Assembly (NCBI GenBank): GCA_017545665.1
Contig: JAFWKQ010000021.1
Coordinates: 62,001-126,000 of the forward strand
Reading direction: 5' to 3'
DNA length: 64,000 nt
Source: Atopobiaceae bacterium
Lineage (GTDB): Bacteria; Actinomycetota; Coriobacteriia; Coriobacteriales; Atopobiaceae
Positions 54,222 to 62,655 of the stretch are shown piece by piece; positions within the stretch are counted from its first letter, which is position 1, and the number at the start of each line of letters is the position of its first letter. Under the pieces are notes generated by a model. It ran no database searches. It had not been told where the DNA came from and saw only the letters and a list, made by a program, of their open reading frames with translations. The translations under genes and the position numbers were made by a program.

Positions 54222-57200
54222 TTACCGCAGGAGGTGTCGTGCGATCAACAGGCTCGCACCAAACACCGCAAGCGCCGCCGCAAGAAGAAGGGCTTGTCCA
54301 TAGTCTCCAGTTCCAGGGGTCCTGTTCCTGGACGAGGCTTCCTTCTCGTCGCGTGACTCCTTGTCTTTCTTGTTAGCTGGCCTGTCTATGAGGACGGTTT
54401 GGTCCTCGTCCGAAAGACTGCCGTGGCGCGCCACCACGCGACCCTCTCGCAGACAAGTCTCAAACACCACAACGCCACTGCCGCTCACCTCGCTTGCATC
54501 GAAGTCAAAGTCCACGTCTACGCTGCCGTTCTTCTCCTGGGCGGTAAAGGTGGTGCGAGAGGACAAGGGCTTACCGTCTTTGCCCTGCAGGGCATCGCCG
54601 GTATCCTTGTTGTACAGTGTGCCCTCTATGGTATAGCTTGCCTGTGGGACAAGGCCTTCGTAAAGTACGACGTCACGAACGTGAGCCACGCCGTCGCTAG
54701 CGATCTTCTTGCTGGAATCGTTGCGGTTGGATGCCGTGGTGTGAAGGTTGGGCACGAACACGGTTTGCTCGGCAGAGTCTATGTTTGCATGGGTGGCAAC
54801 CTGCCTGCCGTCCTGGGTCTCCCCCTCGTGCAGGAACTCAAAGGCAACGATTGCGTGTCCTCCGAGATTGCGCGTGTTAAGTGCGAATGTGAGCTCCACG
54901 GTACCTTTTGGTTCGCTGGGGGTAAACGTCATGGTTGAGGTGTACGCCTTGCCGTCCGAGTCTTGCAGCGGCTTTCCGTCGCTCTTGTCCATAAGTGTGC
55001 CTACCAGCGTATATGGCACGTTGGGACGCAATCCTTCATAGGCAACGGTGTCAGTAAGGGTAATGTTGTCCTGCTCCACCTCGTGCGTTCCCTGCGCGCC
55101 GAGCAAGGTTGTGTGCAGCAGTGGGAAGTGCGCGGTTTGCGATTCGTCTTCCAAATCCGCATGCACAACGATCTCTCGATCGCCACGCCTTAACGATTCA
55201 TAGGCAACAACCTGAGTTCCGCACACCAGCGTGGCATCCACCTCAAAGGTCACCGTTGTGGTACCCGACGCTTCGGTGGGTGTAAAGGTCGTGGTTGCGT
55301 GAACTTCCTGCCCCGACGCGTCCTTGAGGGCCTCGCCTGTAGCCTTGTCCATAAGCGTTCCCGTTGCGGTATATGTGGCATTGGGCTCAAGTCCCTCGTA
55401 GGTTATGGTGTCCACAAGACGTACGGTTCCCGTGGCATCAATGACCTGGTTGGAATGCTCGTCGGCAAGGGTCGTGTGGATCGAAGGCACAACCACCGTC
55501 TGACCTTCGTCATTCGCATCGGCATGGGAGGCGACTTCCACACCTGCCCGCAAAAGCGTTTCGAATGCTATGAGCGACTTGCCCTCCGCCACGTTGCCAA
55601 CAAACTCGAAGGCAACCTCTTCTGTTCCCGCCGGCTCAGTGGGTACGAAGCTCGACGACGCTCGAATTTCCCTTCCGTTGTCATCGCGCAGAGGCTCACC
55701 CGACTCCTTGTCCATAAGCGTCCCTTCCAGCTCGTAGCGAATCCCTGGTACCAGATTCGCGTAGGAGACGGTATCTACCAAGCGTATCCGCTCGTGAGGA
55801 GCCACTTCTTTGTTCCCCTCTCCGTCATCGAGCGTGGTGCCGATTTTGGGGAAGTGCACCGTTTGCCCTTCGTCGTTTTGGTCGGCATGCGACGCCACCT
55901 CGTCGCTACCGTGCAAAAGTCGCTCATAGGCAACAACCGAGCTTCCCGCGAGAGCGGATGAGTCGAGCTCAAAGGTCACCTGCGCGGTACCCGCGCTCGT
56001 GGTTGGGGTAAACGTGGTGGTCGCAACAAGAGCCTTCCCGTCCTCGCCGGCCACACCGGCTCCCGTGTCCTGGTAGTGGAGCTCGCCTTCCAGCGTGTAC
56101 TCCTCGTTTACCTTAAGTCCCTGGTAGGAAACGGTATCGACGAGTTGTATGCGTTCGGACGCCGGAGCAACGTGATCGGATCCTCCATAGGTAAGGGAGG
56201 TGTGGATGGCGGGAGTCTCCGTTCGCTTGTTGTCGATGGATCCCATGTTTATATGGACGTCATGTTCGTGAACGCGAACGGTAAACGCAACGAGGTCGTG
56301 TCCCTCGTTTGCGGCAGACCTAAGCTCTTGCACGGTATACACATCGTAGGGAAGTGCGCAAAGATCGTCGTTGGGCTCGGTTTGCAGGTCGTCTCGCCCG
56401 CTAAACCAGAGGCCAGCGTGCGGGTCGAGGGCACTCACGTCTACGACCCCATCCGCCAGCGCACTATCGTTTGTGTTGGTGCTTTTGGAATGGTTCGATG
56501 CCTCGGTGTCTGCGATGCCGTTCTCGTTGCACACCATTACGTGACGCTCGCCGGTGGTGACGCTCGTTACCAACCACGCAACGTTTGCCATGCGTTCCAT
56601 GCTGCTCTCGTCCACCTTGTTAAAGCTAAAGGAACCACGCATAACCTGGTCGTCTACGGAATCGGCCTCGCCAGACACGTCCTCGATCACGCCGTCCTCG
56701 CGTATGCTTACGGTTGAAGACCAGGTTTCGTTGCGCAGGAAGCCCAGGGGTGCCTCCTCCTCGCGAATGGTGTAGGTTCCGTACGGAAGCGCATGGTCGT
56801 CCGTTTGCGCCATACCGTCCTTGTCTGTGGTAAGCGTGCACACAACCTCACCGGTACCATACTGCGTACCGTTAACGATTACGGGCTGTTGGCTGTCCAG
56901 CGTAACGCTCAATACCGCACCGCTTAGCACGGCCTCACCCTGCGTGAGGTGTTGTCCCGTTTCGCGAGAGATCTTTCCCACCTTGATGCCGCCGCGTACC
57001 ACGTCGTTTGCCATGGGTGCAGACAAGGGCACGATTTGGTTTGTATGGGCAACGTCCAAGGCAAGCGTCTGAGGCGAACAGGTGAGGAGCATGGAGTCGT
57101 TGGTTGCGGATTCGCGCACCTCATAGGTGCCAAGGGGCAAACAATCGGGTGCGGTGTGTGCCATACCCTGCGCGTCGGTGGAGATGGTCGTAACCGTCTG

Positions 57201-58667
57201 ACCCTCGTCGTAGGCAATGTTATCCACTACCACGGCCTGCTTGTTGCGGTTTATTACCTCAAAGGCGATACCCTCAAGCGAGGCATCTCCCTGCGCTTGC
57301 GTCCCGGTTTGGGAATCCACCTTGCGAAGGCTCAATCCGGCGCGCCGTACCTGCTCCTTTACCACGGGAGTCTCGTAGCCGCCCTCGCCCGACACGTGCG
57401 TGAGGTGTAGGGGAGCCGTATAGTCTGCTGCGGAATCGGCATTCTGCCCCTCCAGCCAATAGCCCGCAGGTGCCTTGGTCTCCTGAATGGTTATGGTGCC
57501 CAAAGGAAGCACGACCTCGTTATTCTCGTTGCGATAAAAGGCACCGCCGCGCACGAAGCTCTTGTCGGTGGGTATTACGTTGCCCTGATCGTCGCTTCGT
57601 ACCACCCATGTGCGCGTTGGGTCGTCTGGCAGGTTGTTGAGGTCGTAGGAGCCGTCGTAGTAGCGAATGGTAAATTCGGCGCCCTCCAAGCTTGCCCACC
57701 CCTGTGCATCCTGGTATTGGGCGTCTTGCTTGTTTGCCCATACGCCTGGCGCCTCGTACGCGGGTACATCCTCGAGCGAGACGGTTCTTGTTTGACCTGC
57801 CGAAACGTCTACCTTGTGTGCCTTGTTGTCGGTTCTGTATCCCTTTGGAGCTCCTGTTTCCTTAACCCAGTATGTGCCGGGATTCAGGGTAATCTCGGCA
57901 GTGCTACCGGCTTCGTTGGTTTCCAGGGTTCCCGCACACTGGGTGCAGGCGCTGTCTTTCCAAACGGTGTAGCGTGCGTTGGCAATGGAGTAGCAGGAAT
58001 TGCCGTTGGTTATGTTTGTGAGGGAAGAGGACTTTGCCACTTTGAGCTTGCCGGTGATTACGGGCGACCACGTAAAACCTCCGACGGCCTGCGTGGGAAG
58101 AACCGAAGGTAGGTCGATCTGGCGAGGGTTGGGAGGTAGCGTGGTGGTATCGATGAGTACGTCGTAACTCCCGTCCCCACGAGGCGTCGCAACAAACGGG
58201 TGATTGCCGGACGAGGGAGCGTAGTGACCGGTATTCTGGCACCAGCCGTCCTTATGCGCGCCGTCGGGCATCACAACGGGAAAGTGCGTGCTCAGCTCAT
58301 CGTCCCACTCTCCAACCCATGCCTTGCCCGTTATGGTGCCGTCGGCATTGAGCGTGGCGGTTCCACCGTTGGGAAAGCTTATGGACGTGGCTGCCAAGGC
58401 GGGGGACGGCATGCAAACGAATACGGTGCAGAGGATGCCCAAAAGGCAAAGCGAAGTAATAGGCCCTGTTGGAAGATGGCGTGGGCGCGCGAACGCAAAG
58501 GTCGACACGCCTCTTCCCGCATGGCCAATGGCTGCGGGAATGCCGCCACGGGCAATGTCTCCGCCAAGAAGTCTGTGGCGTGGTGGCGCCTTGGGAGTCT
58601 CTTTGTTGGGTTGGTTTGGGCTCCTGGACCGATCGCCCGACGATAGAGCAAGTGTTTTGGATCGCAT
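54222..58667 (-). CDS. Large sortase-type surface adhesin with Cna-B and five VaFE repeats
   Basis: The 1481-residue protein has an unusually long N-terminal region before the signal core LCLLGILCTVFVCMPSPALA (about residues 95-115). An N-terminal globular part follows, then several Cna-B/SpaA-like domains (for example GTYWVKETGAPKGY and GTITIQETKAPAGYW). Five VaFE-type domains start IHTSLTYGG, IGTTLDDGE, IHTTLADEH, LHTTLLGAQ and LHTTASNRN. Each contains LVDTVSYxGL-like and DEGQTV-like motifs. The C-terminus has NRTPGTGD, a hydrophobic helix and RHLLR, a sorting signal with TPGTG instead of LPXTG. It is probably wall-anchored and stabilised by isopeptide or ester bonds. ATG 58667 follows GGGAGG. 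Confidence 0.88.
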   Translation of the reverse strand: MRSKTLALSSGDRSRSPNQPNKETPKAPPRHRLLGGDIARGGIPAAIGHAGRGVSTFAFARPRHLPTGPITSLCLLGILCTVFVCMPSPALAATSISFPNGGTATLNADGTITGKAWVGEWDDELSTHFPVVMPDGAHKDGWCQNTGHYAPSSGNHPFVATPRGDGSYDVLIDTTTLPPNPRQIDLPSVLPTQAVGGFTWSPVITGKLKVAKSSSLTNITNGNSCYSIANARYTVWKDSACTQCAGTLETNEAGSTAEITLNPGTYWVKETGAPKGYRTDNKAHKVDVSAGQTRTVSLEDVPAYEAPGVWANKQDAQYQDAQGWASLEGAEFTIRYYDGSYDLNNLPDDPTRTWVVRSDDQGNVIPTDKSFVRGGAFYRNENNEVVLPLGTITIQETKAPAGYWLEGQNADSAADYTAPLHLTHVSGEGGYETPVVKEQVRRAGLSLRKVDSQTGTQAQGDASLEGIAFEVINRNKQAVVVDNIAYDEGQTVTTISTDAQGMAHTAPDCLPLGTYEVRESATNDSMLLTCSPQTLALDVAHTNQIVPLSAPMANDVVRGGIKVGKISRETGQHLTQGEAVLSGAVLSVTLDSQQPVIVNGTQYGTGEVVCTLTTDKDGMAQTDDHALPYGTYTIREEEAPLGFLRNETWSSTVSIREDGVIEDVSGEADSVDDQVMRGSFSFNKVDESSMERMANVAWLVTSVTTGERHVMVCNENGIADTEASNHSKSTNTNDSALADGVVDVSALDPHAGLWFSGRDDLQTEPNDDLCALPYDVYTVQELRSAANEGHDLVAFTVRVHEHDVHINMGSIDNKRTETPAIHTSLTYGGSDHVAPASERIQLVDTVSYQGLKVNEEYTLEGELHYQDTGAGVAGEDGKALVATTTFTPTTSAGTAQVTFELDSSALAGSSVVAYERLLHGSDEVASHADQNDEGQTVHFPKIGTTLDDGEGNKEVAPHERIRLVDTVSYANLVPGIRYELEGTLMDKESGEPLRDDNGREIRASSSFVPTEPAGTEEVAFEFVGNVAEGKSLIAFETLLRAGVEVASHADANDEGQTVVVPSIHTTLADEHSNQVIDATGTVRLVDTITYEGLEPNATYTATGTLMDKATGEALKDASGQEVHATTTFTPTEASGTTTVTFEVDATLVCGTQVVAYESLRRGDREIVVHADLEDESQTAHFPLLHTTLLGAQGTHEVEQDNITLTDTVAYEGLRPNVPYTLVGTLMDKSDGKPLQDSDGKAYTSTMTFTPSEPKGTVELTFALNTRNLGGHAIVAFEFLHEGETQDGRQVATHANIDSAEQTVFVPNLHTTASNRNDSSKKIASDGVAHVRDVVLYEGLVPQASYTIEGTLYNKDTGDALQGKDGKPLSSRTTFTAQEKNGSVDVDFDFDASEVSGSGVVVFETCLREGRVVARHGSLSDEDQTVLIDRPANKKDKESRDEKEASSRNRTPGTGDYGQALLLAAALAVFGASLLIARHLLR

Positions 58668-58983
58668 ACATGCCTCCCTTGATCGAAATTGGGAGACCAG
58701 CCTACGAATGTTGTTTCTCACGAATTTCCCCGTTGGGAAGTAGAAATCTCTCACGTTTTGCGCGGCAATTGCGCAGCTAGAGGGTGTATTAGCAGGAAAA
58801 TGGCCTTGCAGATGCATTGCTTTTGCGGCGTTCCAAAATGCAGTGACAAATTCGACGTTTGTTCATTCACAAATCCTACACAATGCGTTGAACCCCAACT
58901 AAGGGACAGGTTCCAAGTTAGGGTGTCATCGCATGTGCAATAAAAAAGCGGCCCCCATTGCTGGAGACCACTTTGCTTTGCTC
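58668..58983. other. Gene-free interval between adhesin and integrated element
   Basis: No gene is supported in these 316 bp. The adhesin promoter should lie here on the minus strand. AACTAAGGGACAGGTTCC near 58897 resembles the GGGGACAG repeat family and partly pairs with the following AAGTTAG. Confidence 0.5.
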
Positions 58984-59031
58984 TGGAGCGGGTGACGGGA
59001 CTCGAACCCGCGGATGGTAGCTTGGGAAGCC
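58984..59031 (-). other. Attachment site: 3' half of a tRNA-Gly (CCC)
   Basis: On the minus strand the sequence contains the anticodon stem-loop GGCTTCCCAAGC, a T-arm CGGGTTCGAGTCCCG, acceptor strand CACCCGC and an encoded CCA. The D-arm and 5' acceptor strand are absent: the next bases to the right do not fold. This is what integration into a tRNA 3' end leaves at the element's integrase side. The intact gene should lie at the other end, beyond the window. Confidence 0.85.
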
Positions 59032-59155
59032 AATATTCGCGCATTTGAACCCTGTCTCCAGTTCCAGAAAATCCGCAGGTAAATGGCCCATTTGCTGCGG
59101 ACGTCGAGGTGGACATTATACCCTTGGTGGACTTGTTGGTGGACTTCTTCATGAT

Positions 59156-60613
59156 TTACGCCGACTTATCCAACTCGGGGGCCTCACTCGCCGGTGCGGG
59201 TGTTGCAGGCACATTGTAGAGCGAGCCCATGATGTTTGCAGCGTCGCGGTCGTTGGCCGGTATCGCGTGGGCGTAGAGGTCGAGTGTGTGCGACGCCTTT
59301 GCGTGGCCCATGCGAGCCTGGACGGTCTTAAGGTCGACGCCAGCACCGAGCAGCTGGGTTGCCTGGGTGTGGCGCAACTCGTGCATGCACAGGCCGGGGA
59401 ACCCGATCTCGTCACGGAAGCCGGGCTTGCGATAGACCCTTCCCTCGTCGCCCTTCTTGCGGCTCTTCTGGTCGTAACCCTCCCACCAACGCGAGATGGT
59501 AGGCGGACGCATCCAGCCGCCACGGTCGCCGACGCATACCGGGGTTTCCTCCGTCTGCTTGAGCGGTTCGCCTTCAGGCATGACAAGCGCGAGTGCCTGC
59601 GCCTGGACTTCCTTCCAGTGCTTGAGATGCGCCATGGTGTCTTCGTCGACGAACAACGAGCGGGTGCCCATCTTGGTCTTGGGCGTACCGACCTTAAGCT
59701 TGCCGGCTTCCTTCGAGCCGCGGCGCTTCTCGATGACGAGCTTCTGGTGGACCGTGATCTGGCTGCGCTCAAAGTCGATGGCGGACCAGGTGAGCCCGAG
59801 AACCTCGGAACGGCGCAGACCAGTGGCAAGTTCGATACGAACTGCCATGAGACACGACATTGCGGACAAGCCGCGCACGAGCTTGCGACCCTCCTTGGTG
59901 CCGAAACCGACGGCACGCTCTTCCTTGGCGTCGAACTCTGCGAAGGCATCCGCTTCTGCCTGGTCGAGGCAAGCGCGGAAACGGGCGCACTCCTCAGCCG
60001 ACAGGGACCTGCGATTGGTGACTTCGTCAATCTTTGGCGCGGTGATCTTGTCGCAAGGGTTGCGGACCAGCCAGTCGTTGTTCACGGCGTACTTGAACAC
60101 GCGCTTTGTGACGGCGTAGACCTTGTGCAGCGTGGTGTTGCTGATTTGACGCTCGGCCTTGATGGATGCGAGGGCATCTTCGATGTCCTGCATGGTGATG
60201 GCGGTGAGCACCTTGTTGCCAATCCGGCTGCGCATGTGACCGAGGTTGATGAGGTAGCCGTTCATGGCGCTCTCGGTTGCCGTGGATGCGTTGCGCATCG
60301 AGGTTTCCCAAGAGACGCATGCATCGCCGAACGTGCGCTCCTTCGAGGCAGTCACGTCAACGTGCTCGTACTGGGCCGACAGCTCCTTGGCAAGCTTGCG
60401 TGCTTCAGCGAGCGTGCCATGGGCGACGCGCTGGACTTTGCGGCGCTTCTTGCGCTGATTGCCGTTCTCATCGGTGACGGTCTCGCTGCCGAACGACAGG
60501 CATACCAGCCACAGCAGCTTGCCCTGCTTGTCGGTCATCTGCTTGCCGGACTTGTCCAGCTTGGGCGTGATGGAACCGTTGCCATACGTTTCTCTCTGCT
60601 TCTTACGTGCCAT
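59156..60613 (-). CDS. int: Tyrosine recombinase / integrase
   Basis: The 485-residue protein has an N-terminal arm-binding region and a core-binding domain (about 100-190). The catalytic domain has Arg in ATGLRRSEVLGLTW, HELRHTQATQLLG with the His-x-x-Arg pair, GHAKASHTLDLYAH and the nucleophilic Tyr in the last. ATG 60613 has AAAGGAG at 8 bp. It is the first gene inside the att site and catalyses site-specific integration into tRNA-Gly. Confidence 0.95.
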   Translation of the reverse strand: MARKKQRETYGNGSITPKLDKSGKQMTDKQGKLLWLVCLSFGSETVTDENGNQRKKRRKVQRVAHGTLAEARKLAKELSAQYEHVDVTASKERTFGDACVSWETSMRNASTATESAMNGYLINLGHMRSRIGNKVLTAITMQDIEDALASIKAERQISNTTLHKVYAVTKRVFKYAVNNDWLVRNPCDKITAPKIDEVTNRRSLSAEECARFRACLDQAEADAFAEFDAKEERAVGFGTKEGRKLVRGLSAMSCLMAVRIELATGLRRSEVLGLTWSAIDFERSQITVHQKLVIEKRRGSKEAGKLKVGTPKTKMGTRSLFVDEDTMAHLKHWKEVQAQALALVMPEGEPLKQTEETPVCVGDRGGWMRPPTISRWWEGYDQKSRKKGDEGRVYRKPGFRDEIGFPGLCMHELRHTQATQLLGAGVDLKTVQARMGHAKASHTLDLYAHAIPANDRDAANIMGSLYNVPATPAPASEAPELDKSA

Positions 60614-60669
60614 GCTCTTCACTCCTTTCTGTGTGTCGCGTGGTTATTACTGCTCATCAAGCTTCTGCG

Positions 60670-61905
60670 CTATTCCCCTGCTTCCTCGCTCCTCCTTTCC
60701 GCGAATCCCTTGACCTTGCAGGAGTTGGTGCAGAACGTCTTGTTGATGACTCCGTTGGTAGGACGCCGCTTGACGACGAATGGGCGATCGCACACCGGGC
60801 AGATGCCGAAGCGCCCCTCTGCGATTATTCGGCAAAGCTCCGTCACTACTGGGTTGTTCTTCTGCTCGTAAAGCTGGTAGCCGAAGTTCACGTCGAACGA
60901 CATGGTGTCGGTCTTGTTGTAGTAGTGGGACCACTCTGCAAGCACAAACGAGATGATGCAGCCCGCAGCATCCTGCGTCGCGAGCTTCTCGTCGTTGGTG
61001 TGTGCCAGAAACGAGACGCCGCCTTCCTCTTCTAGGTGCAGACGGGTGGGCCTGTGAGAGTAGAAGTCGGTGTGCAAGTTGTCGAGGGCATACAGGGCTT
61101 GCGGAATGGGCAGCAGGTCGGCAATGTATCGCTCCGGGAACACCGTGCGACAAAGCCCCATGGGGCCGTTGACATGCTCGAACTCGAACATGACCTCGTC
61201 ATCCACGACTCTGTCCCTGAGACCGTGGGAAACGGCCGCCATATCCAAGATCGCGCCCAACCGCAAGGACAGCAGCTCAAGCTCCTCGAAGAAGACGACT
61301 CGTAGGTCTGGCTTTGGCCTTGCCGACGTTGTCTCATAGAACTGCTTGGCGTCCTCCGCAGTCCACTGCTCGTCCTCGGACGGGAAGTTCTTGCTCCATG
61401 CTTCAAGGGCTTCACCGTAATGGGTGTACTTTTCGAGGTCCGTCAGAGCGTCGAAGTAGTCCACGTTGTATTCGGAGGCAGCGTTCATGATGGCCGTCTC
61501 TCCATACGCATACATCGGCGTGCGCTTGCGCCCCTCGGGCTCCTGACTAGACTCCTCCGGCTCTGCAGTGTCGTCCTCCGTAGGCACCTCCTCCTTCTTG
61601 GGGAGGGGCTTCCACTGATCGCCGCTGCCATATGCTAGGCCACGTTTTGAGCGCTCTGTCTTCAGCCGTTTCGCCCTGTAGTTGCCTACAACATAGCCGG
61701 CGTCCTTGTCGCTCTTGAACGCCGTAGCCTCATGCATGATGACGAGCTCGTCGGGATACTGCTGTAGGAAGGACACGAGACCCTTCGCCGAACGAATGCT
61801 GAGCAGCTCGTTGAGATACTTGAACGGATCGATCTTCTTGGAGGGGGTCGACTCGTCGTGGTAGTACACGGCCATCCCCTCGTTCACCGCAAGCAGCCTG
61901 TCCAT
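60670..61905 (-). CDS. Unknown element-borne protein with C-terminal zinc finger
   Basis: I do not recognise the 411-residue protein as a whole. Near the C-terminus FGICPVCDRPFVVKRR and FCTNSCKVKGFAERR form a C-x2-C/C-x3-C zinc-binding module with basic residues, similar in style to CGNR-type zinc fingers. A Glu/Pro-rich linker lies around residues 105-130. The body is acidic and helical. It is transcribed toward int from the operator region and may be a regulator or accessory factor. ATG 61905 has GAGGAG 9 bp upstream. Confidence 0.7.
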   Translation of the reverse strand: MDRLLAVNEGMAVYYHDESTPSKKIDPFKYLNELLSIRSAKGLVSFLQQYPDELVIMHEATAFKSDKDAGYVVGNYRAKRLKTERSKRGLAYGSGDQWKPLPKKEEVPTEDDTAEPEESSQEPEGRKRTPMYAYGETAIMNAASEYNVDYFDALTDLEKYTHYGEALEAWSKNFPSEDEQWTAEDAKQFYETTSARPKPDLRVVFFEELELLSLRLGAILDMAAVSHGLRDRVVDDEVMFEFEHVNGPMGLCRTVFPERYIADLLPIPQALYALDNLHTDFYSHRPTRLHLEEEGGVSFLAHTNDEKLATQDAAGCIISFVLAEWSHYYNKTDTMSFDVNFGYQLYEQKNNPVVTELCRIIAEGRFGICPVCDRPFVVKRRPTNGVINKTFCTNSCKVKGFAERRSEEAGE

Positions 61906-61928
61906 CAATTCACACTCCTCATTTTCCA

Positions 61929-61960
61929 ATTTGCCGTTAATCAACTTGCTAACGGTAAAT
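61929..61960. promoter_or_regulatory. Operator-like inverted repeat in the divergent control region
   Basis: AATTTGCCGTTA and TAACGGTAAATT are inverted around a 10-bp centre, differing only at one position. The site lies between the start of the zinc-finger gene and the XRE-type gene. A half-site ACGTTAATGG follows near 61981. It is a likely binding site for the XRE repressor. Confidence 0.75.
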
Positions 61961-62042
61961 TCTTGCTAGAGTTAGATTACACGTTAATGGACGGCATTGC
62001 AACAAGAAATTGACTGTCCGAGCACGAGTAGAAAGGACTGAC

Positions 62043-62246
62043 ATGCTGCGTGTGAAGTACGAGCTCGACCGCCTGGGAATGACTCAGGCGGCATTCGCAG
62101 AGAAGGCGCGGGTGAGCACTGCGTCTCTGAGTCGCATCGTGAACGGCAAGGAACCCGCCTACCCCAAGCGCGGCCGCCGCATTGCCGACGCCCTTGGCTG
62201 GCGCGGCACGATTGACGAGCTGTTCTCCGAACTGGAGGTGAAGTGA
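62043..62246 (+). CDS. XRE-family HTH repressor, 67 aa
   Basis: The small protein is almost entirely a Cro/C1-type helix-turn-helix: LGMTQAAFAEKARVSTASLS followed by RIVNGKEPAYPKRG. ATG 62043 has AAAGGA at 6 bp. It is the first rightward gene of the element and probably controls the divergent operons through the inverted repeat at 61929-61960. Its stop overlaps the start of the next gene (TGATG). Confidence 0.85.
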   Translation: MLRVKYELDRLGMTQAAFAEKARVSTASLSRIVNGKEPAYPKRGRRIADALGWRGTIDELFSELEVK

Positions 62247-62494
62247 TGCCCGCTACGACCGATGGCCGCGTGGTCTACATCTCCGAGGTTCCGGTCAACG
62301 AGATGCCGCCCCTCTTCGCAAACGAGCCGGATGCGTTCGACATGAACCATGCCGCTGGATTGCTGGGCGTGACCCGCAAGACGATTCAGCGCGAGATCGA
62401 GCGCGGCAAACTCCGCTGCTTCCACGTGGGGACGCGTGTACGAATCACCAAGCAGGCGCTCGTTGATTATGTTCTTGAGAGCGAGGGCGCATGA
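62246..62494 (+). CDS. Excisionase-like HTH DNA-binding protein, 82 aa
   Basis: Residues about 33-80 (DMNHAAGLLGVTRKTIQREI then ERGKLRCFHVGTRVRITKQA) match the helix-turn-helix domain of the excisionase/MerR-like family. GGAGG precedes the ATG, which overlaps the repressor stop. It probably helps excision or regulates the element. The N-terminal 30 residues are of unknown role. Confidence 0.8.
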   Translation: MPATTDGRVVYISEVPVNEMPPLFANEPDAFDMNHAAGLLGVTRKTIQREIERGKLRCFHVGTRVRITKQALVDYVLESEGA

Positions 62495-62655
62495 TTACTT
62501 ACACGGAAGCGCCCACCGTGCTGGTCTTTTGGCGAGGACAGCGCACGGCGGACGCCCTGAGTGCAGCCACGAAGGGACTGCGTGCAAAGCATACCATCTG
62601 CTTGACTTCCATGGTATGCAAGCGTCACAAGCGCACGGGCGGCGATGCCGCATGA
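62491..62655 (+). CDS. Small element gene, 54 aa
   Basis: The frame starts at ATG 62491, overlapping the previous stop (ATGA), and ends at 62655, overlapping the next ATG. The product (MITYTEAPTVLVFWRGQRTA and a basic C-terminus with two Cys) is not recognised. The overlaps at both ends support a real, translationally coupled gene. Confidence 0.6.
   Translation: MITYTEAPTVLVFWRGQRTADALSAATKGLRAKHTICLTSMVCKRHKRTGGDAA

Noticed and set aside
58984..59076. Intact tRNA-Gly gene
   Set aside because: Only the anticodon arm, T-arm and 3' acceptor strand exist; the bases to the right form no D-arm or 5' acceptor strand.
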